A DNA stretch of 64,000 nucleotides from HGW-17 sp938004375. Lineage in GTDB: Bacteria > Myxococcota_A > Polyangia > HGW-17. A model generated the notes under the pieces. The model was not told the DNA's origin. It worked only from the letters and a program-made list of their open reading frames with translations, and ran no database searches. Below, piece by piece: positions 25,775 through 36,876 of this stretch. A program made the position numbers and the translations under genes. How positions within the stretch are numbered: the stretch's first letter is position 1; every line of letters starts with the position of its first letter. The stretch spans positions 1-64,000 of the forward strand of contig DAIRVS010000006.1 in NCBI GenBank assembly GCA_036802685.1. The letters are read 5' to 3'.

Positions 25775-27640
25775 ATGCGCATCCTCAGCACCCTGTTCGC
25801 GTTCTGGAGTCTCTTCGCCATCGTCGCCTGCGACGACGGCGGCACCAAGGCCTCCGACCCCGTCTGCGGTAACGGTATCGTCGAGACTGGCGAGGCCTGC
25901 GACGGCGACGACTTCGCCGGGATGACCTGCGAGAGCTTCGGACAACCGGCAGGGACCCTCGCGTGCTCGGCCGGGTGCACCCTCGACTTGACCGGCTGCC
26001 GCGCGCTCAACGTCTGCGGCGATGGCATCCGCGATCCGGACGAGCCCTGTGATGGCGATGACTTCGGCACGATGACCTGCGAGAGCTTCGGTATGGAGGC
26101 CGGCGACCTGGTCTGCACCGAGACCTGCACCATCGACGCGTCCGCCTGCCATGAGCTCGACGTCTGCGGCAACGGGATCGCAGAGGCCGGCGAAGCTTGT
26201 GACGGCGAGGACTTCGGCACCTTTACCTGCGCCAGCTTCGGCTTTGACGGGGGCACTCTCACCTGCACCGAAGCATGTACGATCGACACCGCAACTTGCG
26301 GGTCAGTTCCTCCCGTATGCGGTGACGGGATCGCTCAGATGGAGAACGCGGAGGAATGTGACGGAAGCGATCTGGACGGAGAATCCTGTCAGTCCATCGG
26401 CTTTGCAGATGGGTCCCTGTCGTGTCTCCCCGACTGCACATTCGACACCTCAGCATGCACAGGTTTCTTCACGGTTTCGGGCCGAGTATGGAGCCCCGGA
26501 GCGGACAATCCTCTCGTGCAGGAAACGAACTGGTTCCCCATCGCCAGAGCGACTGTCTCCGCCTACCTTACGGAGCCGCCGGCCCCGGCTCCATTGCCCG
26601 TCGGACTGTGTATGCCCTGTGAAGTACTTCCCGCCGGTACACCGTTCGCAGTTACCGAGCCGGATGGTTCTTTTGAGCTTCAACTTCAACCTAACACGAC
26701 CTACTGGCTCCTGGTGCAAAAGGGGCATTTCCGACGTGTCAGCCAGATCACCACTGCCAATGCAGGCGCGGTTGATAATCTGGAACCCTCTCCAGGCCTC
26801 CCGCGCAATCCCATCACGACGCTGCCGAACCAGACCATTCCGGCTTCCAGACAATGGATTCCGAAGATCCTGATCGTGGAGGGAAATTATGAGATGCTCG
26901 GTAAAATCTTCGAGACCCTTGGGTTCATGTACGGCACGGAGATCACAATCGTCAACGACGATGCCTCGTACAATCTTTTCAATGACATCGACCAACTGAG
27001 AGAATACCAGGTCATCATCGCCACCAGCGGAGATGATGCGTCCTACCTCACGAATTCTGCAATACGATCCAACCTTCAGCAGTATGTCTATGACGGCGGA
27101 ATCCTGATCGCCGATGACTTTGCATATGATTTCACTGAACAGCCCTTCCCCGAGTTCGTGAGTTACTATGAATCCGGGGGGGTCTGTGGAGATGGATTGA
27201 ATGCCCCAGCGACCATTGGAGAATGCAACAATTGGTCATCGTATTCGCCTTCGGTCACCGCTGGAGATCCAACCCTGAACCTGTGGATCAACCACGTGAA
27301 CGGTGGAAGTGCATTCGCTTTCCAGGGGGTATGGAACATCATCCATGGACTGACAGCAGGGTTGCAGGGAAATTGCAACGACCTCAATGACCCTTATTGC
27401 ATTGACGGAAACTGGCTCGCACCGCCAAAGGTTTGGCTGAATGGGTCCTGGTCAACTTACTCAAATCATCCCCTGTCCGTCTCATGGAATTACTACTGCG
27501 GACGGGTGTTCTATTCAGCAGTCAAATCCTTTTCCAGCGGTCCCCAGACTGGATATGATTACTTGCTGCCTCTGCAGGAAAAGGTCTTGCTCTACTTGCT
27601 ACTTGAGATGCAGGAATGTGCCGATCCTACATTGCTGTAG
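25775..27640 (+). CDS. Cys-rich repeat (DUF4215-type) lipoprotein with amidotransferase-like domain
   Basis: This encodes 621 aa. The signal peptide ends in a lipobox (SLFAIVAC followed by DDGG). Residues 25-230 hold five Cys-rich repeats of about 40 aa (CGNGIVETGEACDGDDF, then MTCESFG and CSAGCTLDLTGC), the myxobacterial disulfide-repeat type. A beta-sandwich, carboxypeptidase-regulatory-like region follows (VSGRVWSPGADNP to about 330). The last 270 residues start KILIVEGNYEMLGKIFETLG and resemble a glutamine-amidotransferase/DJ-1-like Rossmann fold (VIIATSGDDASYLT, GGILIADDFAYDF). The catalytic Cys was not identified. The first 108 codons after the lipobox are nearly identical to the next gene. 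Confidence 0.8.
   Translation: MRILSTLFAFWSLFAIVACDDGGTKASDPVCGNGIVETGEACDGDDFAGMTCESFGQPAGTLACSAGCTLDLTGCRALNVCGDGIRDPDEPCDGDDFGTMTCESFGMEAGDLVCTETCTIDASACHELDVCGNGIAEAGEACDGEDFGTFTCASFGFDGGTLTCTEACTIDTATCGSVPPVCGDGIAQMENAEECDGSDLDGESCQSIGFADGSLSCLPDCTFDTSACTGFFTVSGRVWSPGADNPLVQETNWFPIARATVSAYLTEPPAPAPLPVGLCMPCEVLPAGTPFAVTEPDGSFELQLQPNTTYWLLVQKGHFRRVSQITTANAGAVDNLEPSPGLPRNPITTLPNQTIPASRQWIPKILIVEGNYEMLGKIFETLGFMYGTEITIVNDDASYNLFNDIDQLREYQVIIATSGDDASYLTNSAIRSNLQQYVYDGGILIADDFAYDFTEQPFPEFVSYYESGGVCGDGLNAPATIGECNNWSSYSPSVTAGDPTLNLWINHVNGGSAFAFQGVWNIIHGLTAGLQGNCNDLNDPYCIDGNWLAPPKVWLNGSWSTYSNHPLSVSWNYYCGRVFYSAVKSFSSGPQTGYDYLLPLQEKVLLYLLLEMQECADPTLL
25826..26148. repeat. 323-bp near-identical segment, copy 1
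   Basis: This matches 27717-28039 (offset 1891 bp, same strand). I see differences only near 25851-25853 and at single bases. It encodes the lipobox Cys and the first two and a half Cys-rich repeats of two adjacent genes. Confidence 0.9.
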
Positions 27641-27668
27641 CAGGAGTTTTTTAACAAGGGTTATCACC

Positions 27669-29051
27669 ATGACGAAATTGACATCAATTCTGTGTGGATT
27701 TCTTTTTCTTTTCACTGCCTGCGACGACGGCGGCACCAAGGTCGCCGACCCCGTCTGCGGTAACGGTATCGTCGAGACTGGCGAGGCCTGCGACGGCGAC
27801 GACTTCGCCGGGATGACCTGCGAGAGCTTCGGACAACCGGCAGGGACCCTCGCGTGCTCGGCCGGGTGCACCCTCGACTTGACCGGCTGCCGCGCGCTCA
27901 ACGTCTGCGGCGATGGCATCCGCGATCCGGACGAGCCCTGTGATGGCGATGACTTCGGCACGATGACCTGCGAGAGCTTCGGTATGGAGGCCGGCGACCT
28001 GGTCTGCACCGAGACCTGCACCATCGACGCGTCCGCCTGCCACGAGCCAGACGTCTGCGGCAACGGGATCGTGGAGGACGGTGAGGCCTGTGACGGAGAG
28101 GACTTCGGCTCCTTCACCTGCACCAGTTTCGGCTTCGACGAGGGCACCCTGACCTGCACCGAGGCCTGCACGCTCGATCTGTCCAACTGTGGGGGGTATG
28201 AACCACGCTGTGGCAACGGCGTGCTCGATACCGGGGAAGAGTGTGACGGCGATGACCTCGGGGACGTGACCTGTGATTCCATCGGCCACGATGGCGGTGT
28301 CGTGTCCTGCCTCTCCGTTTGTATCCTGGATTTCGACGGGTGCACTTGTGGCTCCAACCAGCGCTGCATTGGAAGCCTCGGATGCTGTAACGGGTCCTGT
28401 ATCGACATTCAAACGGACACCAACAATTGCGGCGGATGTGGCAGTCAATGTTCCGCTTATACATCCAATGCATGTGTCGACGGCACCTGCGCCTGCGGAT
28501 CCGGTACCGAATGCCAAGGGGGACGTCGATGCTGCACGAACGGCTGCAAAGACACCAGCAGTGATGTCTACAACTGCGGTTCTTGCGGCAACGCATGCGG
28601 TGTGGGTTTGACCTGCTCGGGAGGGCAATGTTTCTGTGGTTCCACGCCGTGCGTCTTTGGCGAGAGTTGCTGTGGTGATTACTGTGCCAACCTCACCACC
28701 GACCCCACCAACTGCGGCGAGTGCGGCAACGACTGCGGCAACGGCAACGGCTGCTCGAACGGCGACTGCACCTGCGGCACCTCGGGCCAGGTATGCCGCG
28801 GCGAGTTCGACTGTGGTTTCATGCCCGGCATGTCCACTTGCACCGAGGAGTGCTGCCCCACCGGCTGCGCCATCACCGTTTCGGGTGACCTGATGGGCCT
28901 GACCGCCGTCGACCCGCACAACTGTGGCGAATGCGGCAACGACTGCGGCGCCAACATCTGCTGCTGCTCCTCCTTCCTCGGCAGCGGCTGCAGTTGCTGC
29001 TCCACCGGCCAGACCTGCGACCCCATGGCGGGCTGCATGAACGCAAAATAA
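27669..29051 (+). CDS. Cys-rich repeat lipoprotein, second copy
   Basis: This encodes 460 aa starting MTKLTSILCGFLFLFTAC; the ATG at 27669 gives a proper signal peptide and lipobox. The N-terminal half carries five disulfide repeats (VCGNGIVEDGEACDGEDF type), of which the first two and a half match the previous gene almost exactly. From about residue 220 the repeat changes to a short, Cys- and Gly-dense form (CCNGSCIDIQTDTNNCGGCG, NCGSCGNACG, NCGECGNDCG) of about 35 aa, ending CCSSFLGSGCSCCS. It is probably a disulfide-stabilised surface protein. The upstream gene ends 28 nt before it, and the ribosome site is weak. Confidence 0.82.
   Translation: MTKLTSILCGFLFLFTACDDGGTKVADPVCGNGIVETGEACDGDDFAGMTCESFGQPAGTLACSAGCTLDLTGCRALNVCGDGIRDPDEPCDGDDFGTMTCESFGMEAGDLVCTETCTIDASACHEPDVCGNGIVEDGEACDGEDFGSFTCTSFGFDEGTLTCTEACTLDLSNCGGYEPRCGNGVLDTGEECDGDDLGDVTCDSIGHDGGVVSCLSVCILDFDGCTCGSNQRCIGSLGCCNGSCIDIQTDTNNCGGCGSQCSAYTSNACVDGTCACGSGTECQGGRRCCTNGCKDTSSDVYNCGSCGNACGVGLTCSGGQCFCGSTPCVFGESCCGDYCANLTTDPTNCGECGNDCGNGNGCSNGDCTCGTSGQVCRGEFDCGFMPGMSTCTEECCPTGCAITVSGDLMGLTAVDPHNCGECGNDCGANICCCSSFLGSGCSCCSTGQTCDPMAGCMNAK
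27717..28039. repeat. 323-bp near-identical segment, copy 2
   Basis: This is the partner of 25826-26148. The signal peptides and 3' halves of the two genes differ, while this block is almost unchanged down to third codon positions. That points to recent duplication or gene conversion. Confidence 0.9.
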
Positions 29052-29374
29052 TTTCACAGGGCACATTCCCAACTATACCACCCGCGTTGCAGGCGGTTGG
29101 CGGTGAGATCAAAGAGCAGCGGGGCCCCCCACGCACCTCCCCCACCGCCCGATCCGCGAACTTTCACGCGAACCGGGACCGATCTGCCCGCCGCGTCTGG
29201 AAACCTTCACGCAAAACGTTCACGAGAAAGGGCCAAAATCGACGGTTTTTTGCGGGAATGAGCGGGAAGTGAAGACCCGCTGAGAGGGAACAAAAAGGCC
29301 TTGTGGATCAACGGGAATCGCCAAATTCCGAGCACTGAAAGGGCCTTGTTCCGACAGTCCTTGAAACCCCGATC
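29052..29374. other. Convergent intergenic region, no gene seen
   Basis: About 320 bp lie between the Cys-rich lipoprotein and the end of gyrB. An imperfect inverted repeat (GGAACAA...GGCCTT near 29286-29302 with AAGGGCCTTGTTCC at 29339-29352) may be a gyrB terminator, but it lacks a U-tract. No coding or RNA gene is evident. Confidence 0.45.
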
Positions 29375-31828
<2,454 letters not shown>

Positions 31829-31974
31829 CTGGTTCCTCTTCGGTTCAGGTCGCGGAAAACCTTTGAAATCATTAAATAAAAATGGTAGGCCGGGGGCGTC
31901 GAAGGCGCCGCGCCGGGACCGGTTCCCGCGGGACGCGTTTTTGTATCATATTAATGGAAAAAACACCATGCTTT

Positions 31975-33237
31975 TCAAGCCCCGGCGGGGGGGTCCGGCG
32001 GGGACTCGGCGGGGGGCTCCGACGGGGGCTCCGGGGCAGTCCCGGCGGGAGCCGGAGACGGACCACCGGCCGGCGCCGGCCGCTCCTCGCGCCGGTTCCG
32101 CAGGTGCCACAGGACGTACTCGGCGAAGAGCAGCAGGTAGACGCCCAGGGCGAACTCCGGAAACGGCGAGGTCTGCTGGAGGGTGAACGGGCGCAGCATC
32201 AGGGCGGCCGCGGGGGCCGCCGCGGCGATCAGCAGGAAGATGGCCGCGCGGCGGCGCACCACCTGGGGTCCGCTCCAGAACGGGAAGAAGGGAGCGAGCA
32301 GGGGACAGAACACCAGCAGGTTCAAGTTGAAGGCGCAGATGTCCAGGTACCGGTGAAAGAACAGCATCAGCGCGAACAGCCCGCCGAAGACCAGCGTCAC
32401 GGTCCAGAAGGCCAACTGGAGCCAGACCGTGGAGCGGAAGAACACCAGGGGCATCAGCACGAGGGAGAGCAGCACGGCGATGATGGCGTACATCCACGGC
32501 GGCAGCAGGGACACGTGGTCGTGGGGGCGGCCCTCGGACAGCACCTCCGAGTGCGCGACCAGGGGCTCGTCCGGGTTACGGGGGTCGAGCCCCCGCGTGG
32601 AGAGCAGCGCCTGCTCGAGCTGGACCGGCAGGTAGGTCCCGTCCCAAGCCGAGCGCCCGAGGTCCATCTGCACGGAGAGCAGCATGGAGAGCGTGTGTTT
32701 GAGGATGGCGTTGGCGCCCAGCACGTCGAAGAGCGAGGACCGCCAGGGCCGGCCGGGGCGCGCCTCGAGCATCAGCCGGAAGCGCCCGTAGGAGACCTGG
32801 GAGATCAGGTCTCGCATGCGGGTGGCGCAGTTGTCGGCGAAGTGGTGGTAGCGGTACTCCCGCTCGGGGGAGGCCAGTTGGCGCGTCAGGAGCATCCGGA
32901 CGGCGGCCACCTGCTCCGGGGCCAGCGCAAGCCGGTGGGCGCGCACCTCGCGCTCCTCGTGGGCGTACCCATCCACAAAATCGTCCAGGTCCGAACGGTC
33001 GAGACTGTAGAAGGCGTTTCCATGCAGGAAATCCCACAGGAACTTCCGGTCGAACTCGAAGTGACCAAAGTCGTAGACCTCTTCGGGCTGACCCGGGGCG
33101 CGGAGCCAGAAGGCGCTGTGCCCGAAGCGGGTGAACAGCGAGGAGCCCGGATCCACCACGAGCACCCAGACCTCGGGACGCTCGGCGGGGGCCGGGGTCG
33201 TGAGCAGCATCAGGAGGGAGAGGAGGGCGGTGGTCAT
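31975..33237 (-). CDS. DUF4105 (Lnb-like) membrane protein
   Basis: This encodes 420 aa. The start ATG at 33237 overlaps the stop of the S41 protease (ATGA). A short signal peptide (MTTALLSLLMLLTTPAPAER) leads into a DUF4105-like domain (about 25-190) with the signature HHFADNCATRMRDLI, whose His/Asn/Cys are expected active-site residues, and FTRFGHSAFWLR. About five membrane helices follow (MYAIIAVLLSLVLMPLVFF, FWTVTLVFGGLFALMLFF and others), then a Pro-rich tail. The DUF4105 family includes the lipoprotein N-acyl transferase Lnb, so a lipoprotein-modifying role is plausible, not proven. Confidence 0.78.
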   Translation of the reverse strand: MTTALLSLLMLLTTPAPAERPEVWVLVVDPGSSLFTRFGHSAFWLRAPGQPEEVYDFGHFEFDRKFLWDFLHGNAFYSLDRSDLDDFVDGYAHEEREVRAHRLALAPEQVAAVRMLLTRQLASPEREYRYHHFADNCATRMRDLISQVSYGRFRLMLEARPGRPWRSSLFDVLGANAILKHTLSMLLSVQMDLGRSAWDGTYLPVQLEQALLSTRGLDPRNPDEPLVAHSEVLSEGRPHDHVSLLPPWMYAIIAVLLSLVLMPLVFFRSTVWLQLAFWTVTLVFGGLFALMLFFHRYLDICAFNLNLLVFCPLLAPFFPFWSGPQVVRRRAAIFLLIAAAAPAAALMLRPFTLQQTSPFPEFALGVYLLLFAEYVLWHLRNRREERPAPAGGPSPAPAGTAPEPPSEPPAESPPDPPAGA

Positions 33238-36179
33238 GGCGTATAATAAACAATCTGTTCCCAGCGCGTCTTGAGTTGGGGCGTGGATCTCAGGGTGATA
33301 GAGACCCGGTTGCGGCCGGGGACCAGCGGGATCCGGGGGTGGATTTCCAATTCGGTGCGGCCACGCCCGGGCACCGCCAGCACCTTGACGTAATATCCCT
33401 GGCCGCCGGTGACCTCGACCGTGGCGTCGAGGATCTGACGGGGGTGGGAGAGCCGGGCCGAGAGCTCCACCTGGCTCGCGGCGTTGCGAAGCGGCAGATC
33501 CTGGGAGACCTCGATCCGCGGTCCCTGGATCTGCCACACGGGGATCCAGCGGGGCGAGAGCAGGGGCACGCTGTCCGAGGCCACCAGGTTCCCCGCGCTG
33601 CGCGGGGCGAAGGCGGTCCGATCGGGCGCGAGCTGGACCTTGACCCACTGGCCCTGGGAGCCGACCACGGGGAAGGTGGCGCCGGCGCCGGCCAGCCCGA
33701 TGGTCTGGGACTCGGGCTCGGCGCCGCCGGAGAGCGGGGTGTTGCCGAGGAACTGGAAGATCCCGTCCACCTCGATGGGCCCCGGCGCCGAGGCCCGCAC
33801 GCTCAGGGGGATCCGGGCCTCGAGCAGCCTGGAGAACCGGGGCTCCTCCAGGCGCAGGTGCAGGGCGGAGACGGTGACCCGCGCGTCGGGCCGGGCGGTC
33901 ACGACGAAGTCATGGCTGCGCGTCTCCTGCGGGAGCAGGCGGCTCATCTGGAACCGGCCCTCGACGACCTCCACTCCTTCCGGAGTGAGGGCCTTGAGCC
34001 CGACGTGGACGGCGTCGGCCATGACCGTCCCGGCGTTCATGACGTACACGCGCAACCGGCCCTTCTCACCAGGCTGGAGCAGGCCGTCGCCGTTGCCCGC
34101 CAGGTCGTCCATGAAGTGATGGTGGACCAGAAATTCCGCCCGGGGAGCGGGCAGGATCTCGATCCAGCTCTCCAGGTCGGCGGGCAGGATCCGGGGTTCT
34201 CCTCCCGGGGCCGGGGCCGTGCTGAAGAAGCGGATCGAGAGCGGCCAGATCCCGTGGGGATGGTTGGCGTCCACCGGGTAGGCGAAGGCCACCGTGCGCT
34301 GCTCGCCGGGATCCAGGTGACCGAACAGATACTCGCGCGCCTGGCTCTCAGGGGTGTTGCGGACAATGGCGCCGACCCGGTAGACGGGCGCCGTGCCCAG
34401 GTTGACCAGGGTGACGATGCCCGCCAGGGTCTCGCCGGCGCGGATCCGACCGTCGCCGTTGAGCCTCAGACGCGCCTCGAGGCGGGCCTTGCCCTGTCCG
34501 GCCGGACCCAGGGTCCAGTCCACGCCCTTCTTCCCCAGTTGCTCGATCAACTGGAGCATGGCCGCCTCGGATTCCTTCTGGCTCCACTCGACCACGAGGC
34601 CGCGCTCCCACTCCTGGCGGGTCCGGGGCTGGCCCAGCAGCCGCCGCGCCGCGTCGACCAGCTCCGGCGGCGCCGAACTGTCGGAGTCCTGCACCCCCGC
34701 CCCAGCGACCGACTGCGCCACCACCTGCACGGTCGCCCAGGGCGGGGCGTCTGGCTGGCCCACCAGAGGGGTGGCCTCGGGAGCCTGCTCGCGGCCGCGC
34801 AGGAACAGTTCGTGCGGATTGTGGTCGAGATCGAAGGTCTCCACGGCCAGGTGAGGCTTCACGCCGAGGGACTGGATCGCCAGCGTGCCCCCCGCGAGGT
34901 AATGGGCGATGGTCATCTTCAGCGCCGAGTCGTCGTCGAACTCGTTGATCATCTGGATGCTGCCCTTGCCAAACGAGGTCTCCCCCATCACCAGGGCACG
35001 TCGATGCACCTTGAGGGCGCCGGCGAGGATCTCGGCGGCCGAGGCGCTGCCCTGGTTGCACAGGACGATCATGGGGTAACTCCAGACCGTGCCCTGGGCG
35101 CCGGCCCGCCGCACCTCGCTGACGCGCCGCTGCTGTCCCACGGCGGAGTAGATGATGCCGTCGGGCAGGAAGAGGTCGGCCACCTTCTCCGCCTGTTTGA
35201 GCAGGCCCCCGGGGTTGTTGTACAGGTCGAGCACAAGCGCGCGCGCGCCGTCGGCCTGCAGACGGGCCAGGTGCTGTTCGAGCTCGGACGCCGTGTTCTG
35301 GGAGAACTGGCGGATCCGCACGTAGCCGACGTCCCCGGCCAGCCGCTGGGAGGTCACCGAACTGAGCCGGATGACCGAGCGCTCCAGGACGAAGTGCCGC
35401 CACTGGGGTTCGGAGGGCCGCTCGATCCACACCGAGATCGAGGTCCCGGGCTTTCCACGCAGGAGATTGACCGCCTCGTTGAGGGTGGTGTTGGTCACCG
35501 ACACGTCGCCGATGCGGACGATGCGGTCCCCCGGAAGGATGCCGGCCCTGGCCGCGGGCGTGCCGTCCATGGGCGCGATGACGGTCAGGTAGCCGTCCTT
35601 CACCGTGACGACGATGCCCACGCCGGAGAAAGACCCCTGGGTCCCGGTCTTCAACTCCCGGTAGACCTCGGGCGGCAGCAGGGCGGTGTGGGAGTCGAGG
35701 GTCCCGAGCATGGCGTTGATCGCCTCGACCTCGCGCTGGACCGGCTCGAAGTCGGGGGAGCCGGCGAGCATCTGGAAGACCCGCTGCATAGCGTTGAACA
35801 GGTCCAGCGGTGCCTGGAGCTCGCTCAGGCTGTGGGTCTCCTCCCGGTCGCGGGAGAACAGCCGGACCGTGTCGCCCTCGACGACCGAGCTCAACTCGGG
35901 GGTCGTGCGCTCGAGCATGTGCACGGCCGCCAGGAACATCCGCTGCGGATCCATGCGCCCGGGATCGATGTAGTCCTCCTTCACGCGCAAAAGGACCGTG
36001 CTGAGCACGGCCAGCCGCGTGCCCTTTCGGGCCGGGTGGGCGGCGCGGATCCGCTGGGCCTGCTCCCGGGGCGAGGGCCGGCCCACGACGGCCAGCATGC
36101 CCGCCAGAACCACGGACACGATGGGCGCCCAGAACAGCACCCTGAACCGCCACGCGAAGAAGGGATGGAGGTAGGACAC
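33234..36179 (-). CDS. S41 (C-terminal processing) peptidase with PDZ domain and long C-terminal region
   Basis: This encodes 981 aa. An N-terminal membrane anchor (about 13-33) holds it in the inner membrane facing the periplasm. A helical region, a PDZ domain (about 183-268, GVGIVVTVKDGYLTVIAPMD and ILPGDRIVRIGDVSV) and the S41 catalytic domain follow. The predicted Ser-Lys dyad is Ser380 in NQGSASAAEI and Lys405 in SFGKGSIQ, the same 25-residue spacing as plant D1 protease. The remaining half (from about 560) has CARDB/beta-sandwich domains, unusual for this family. Translation is coupled to the DUF4105 gene. Confidence 0.92.
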   Translation of the reverse strand: MSYLHPFFAWRFRVLFWAPIVSVVLAGMLAVVGRPSPREQAQRIRAAHPARKGTRLAVLSTVLLRVKEDYIDPGRMDPQRMFLAAVHMLERTTPELSSVVEGDTVRLFSRDREETHSLSELQAPLDLFNAMQRVFQMLAGSPDFEPVQREVEAINAMLGTLDSHTALLPPEVYRELKTGTQGSFSGVGIVVTVKDGYLTVIAPMDGTPAARAGILPGDRIVRIGDVSVTNTTLNEAVNLLRGKPGTSISVWIERPSEPQWRHFVLERSVIRLSSVTSQRLAGDVGYVRIRQFSQNTASELEQHLARLQADGARALVLDLYNNPGGLLKQAEKVADLFLPDGIIYSAVGQQRRVSEVRRAGAQGTVWSYPMIVLCNQGSASAAEILAGALKVHRRALVMGETSFGKGSIQMINEFDDDSALKMTIAHYLAGGTLAIQSLGVKPHLAVETFDLDHNPHELFLRGREQAPEATPLVGQPDAPPWATVQVVAQSVAGAGVQDSDSSAPPELVDAARRLLGQPRTRQEWERGLVVEWSQKESEAAMLQLIEQLGKKGVDWTLGPAGQGKARLEARLRLNGDGRIRAGETLAGIVTLVNLGTAPVYRVGAIVRNTPESQAREYLFGHLDPGEQRTVAFAYPVDANHPHGIWPLSIRFFSTAPAPGGEPRILPADLESWIEILPAPRAEFLVHHHFMDDLAGNGDGLLQPGEKGRLRVYVMNAGTVMADAVHVGLKALTPEGVEVVEGRFQMSRLLPQETRSHDFVVTARPDARVTVSALHLRLEEPRFSRLLEARIPLSVRASAPGPIEVDGIFQFLGNTPLSGGAEPESQTIGLAGAGATFPVVGSQGQWVKVQLAPDRTAFAPRSAGNLVASDSVPLLSPRWIPVWQIQGPRIEVSQDLPLRNAASQVELSARLSHPRQILDATVEVTGGQGYYVKVLAVPGRGRTELEIHPRIPLVPGRNRVSITLRSTPQLKTRWEQIVYYTP

Positions 36180-36189
36180 GGGAGACCGG

Positions 36190-36876
36190 TCAACTCAGGA
36201 AACGGCGCATCGCCCCCAGGAAACCCAGGAGCAGGGCGCCGCCGCCGAGGAACAGGCTGCCGTGGAAGAACGGCATGAAGGCACGCTCGGGCGGGTTGCC
36301 GAGGATCAGCAGATAGACGCAGAGCGCGGAGGCCCCGAACAGAAGCACCAGGTGGAGGAGCTGGGCCCAGAGGCCGAGCCGCATGCCGATGCGCACCAGG
36401 AGGAACAGCGCGGAGAACGTGCCCATCAGGGCCACCCACAGGCCGTCAGTCTCGTACCCCGAGACCCAGGCGTCGTTCTTCAGGTCGTGGTACCAGGGAG
36501 CGAAGCAGAACACGATCATGGCCACGAGCAACCAGAAGGCGCCCTTTTCCAGGAAGTTCAGCCGGCCGTGCACGTACCAGAAGCTGCGCGCCAGGTTGCT
36601 CAGGTCGTCCCCGCCGGCCTCGGGGGCCGGTGCGGGTTTGTTCTCCTTGGCCCGTTTGCGCGTCGAGCTCTCGAGCAGCGGGTTGGCCACGATGCGGGTG
36701 CTCTTCTGGAACTCGGGATCGATGGCCACGATGGAGGTCGCGTTGCCGCCGCCTCCGTAGTTGGGGATGTCGTTCTCCCCGGTCTGGTCGGCCGGGTCGT
36801 AGTGCAGGTAGTTGCCGCAGGCCGGACAGACCTCCCAACGGTCGTCCGCGCTCTCACCGCAGTGTGGGCATATCAT
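36190..36876 (-). CDS. Zinc-ribbon membrane protein
   Basis: This encodes 228 aa. The N-terminus is a zinc ribbon with two CxxC pairs (CPHCGESADDRWEVCPACG). A polar linker and about four membrane helices follow (FWLLVAMIVFCFAPW, LWVALMGTFSALFLLV, LLHLVLLFGASALCVYLLIL, LFLGGGALLLGFLGAM). It begins inside the ligA stop (ATGA overlap) and ends 10 nt before the S41 protease gene. The function is unknown. Confidence 0.75.
   Translation of the reverse strand: MICPHCGESADDRWEVCPACGNYLHYDPADQTGENDIPNYGGGGNATSIVAIDPEFQKSTRIVANPLLESSTRKRAKENKPAPAPEAGGDDLSNLARSFWYVHGRLNFLEKGAFWLLVAMIVFCFAPWYHDLKNDAWVSGYETDGLWVALMGTFSALFLLVRIGMRLGLWAQLLHLVLLFGASALCVYLLILGNPPERAFMPFFHGSLFLGGGALLLGFLGAMRRFLS

Noticed and set aside
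33276..36278. 1000-codon plus-strand open frame
   Set aside because: It is antisense to the S41 protease, whose domains and active site are intact; composition is typical of high-GC shadow frames.
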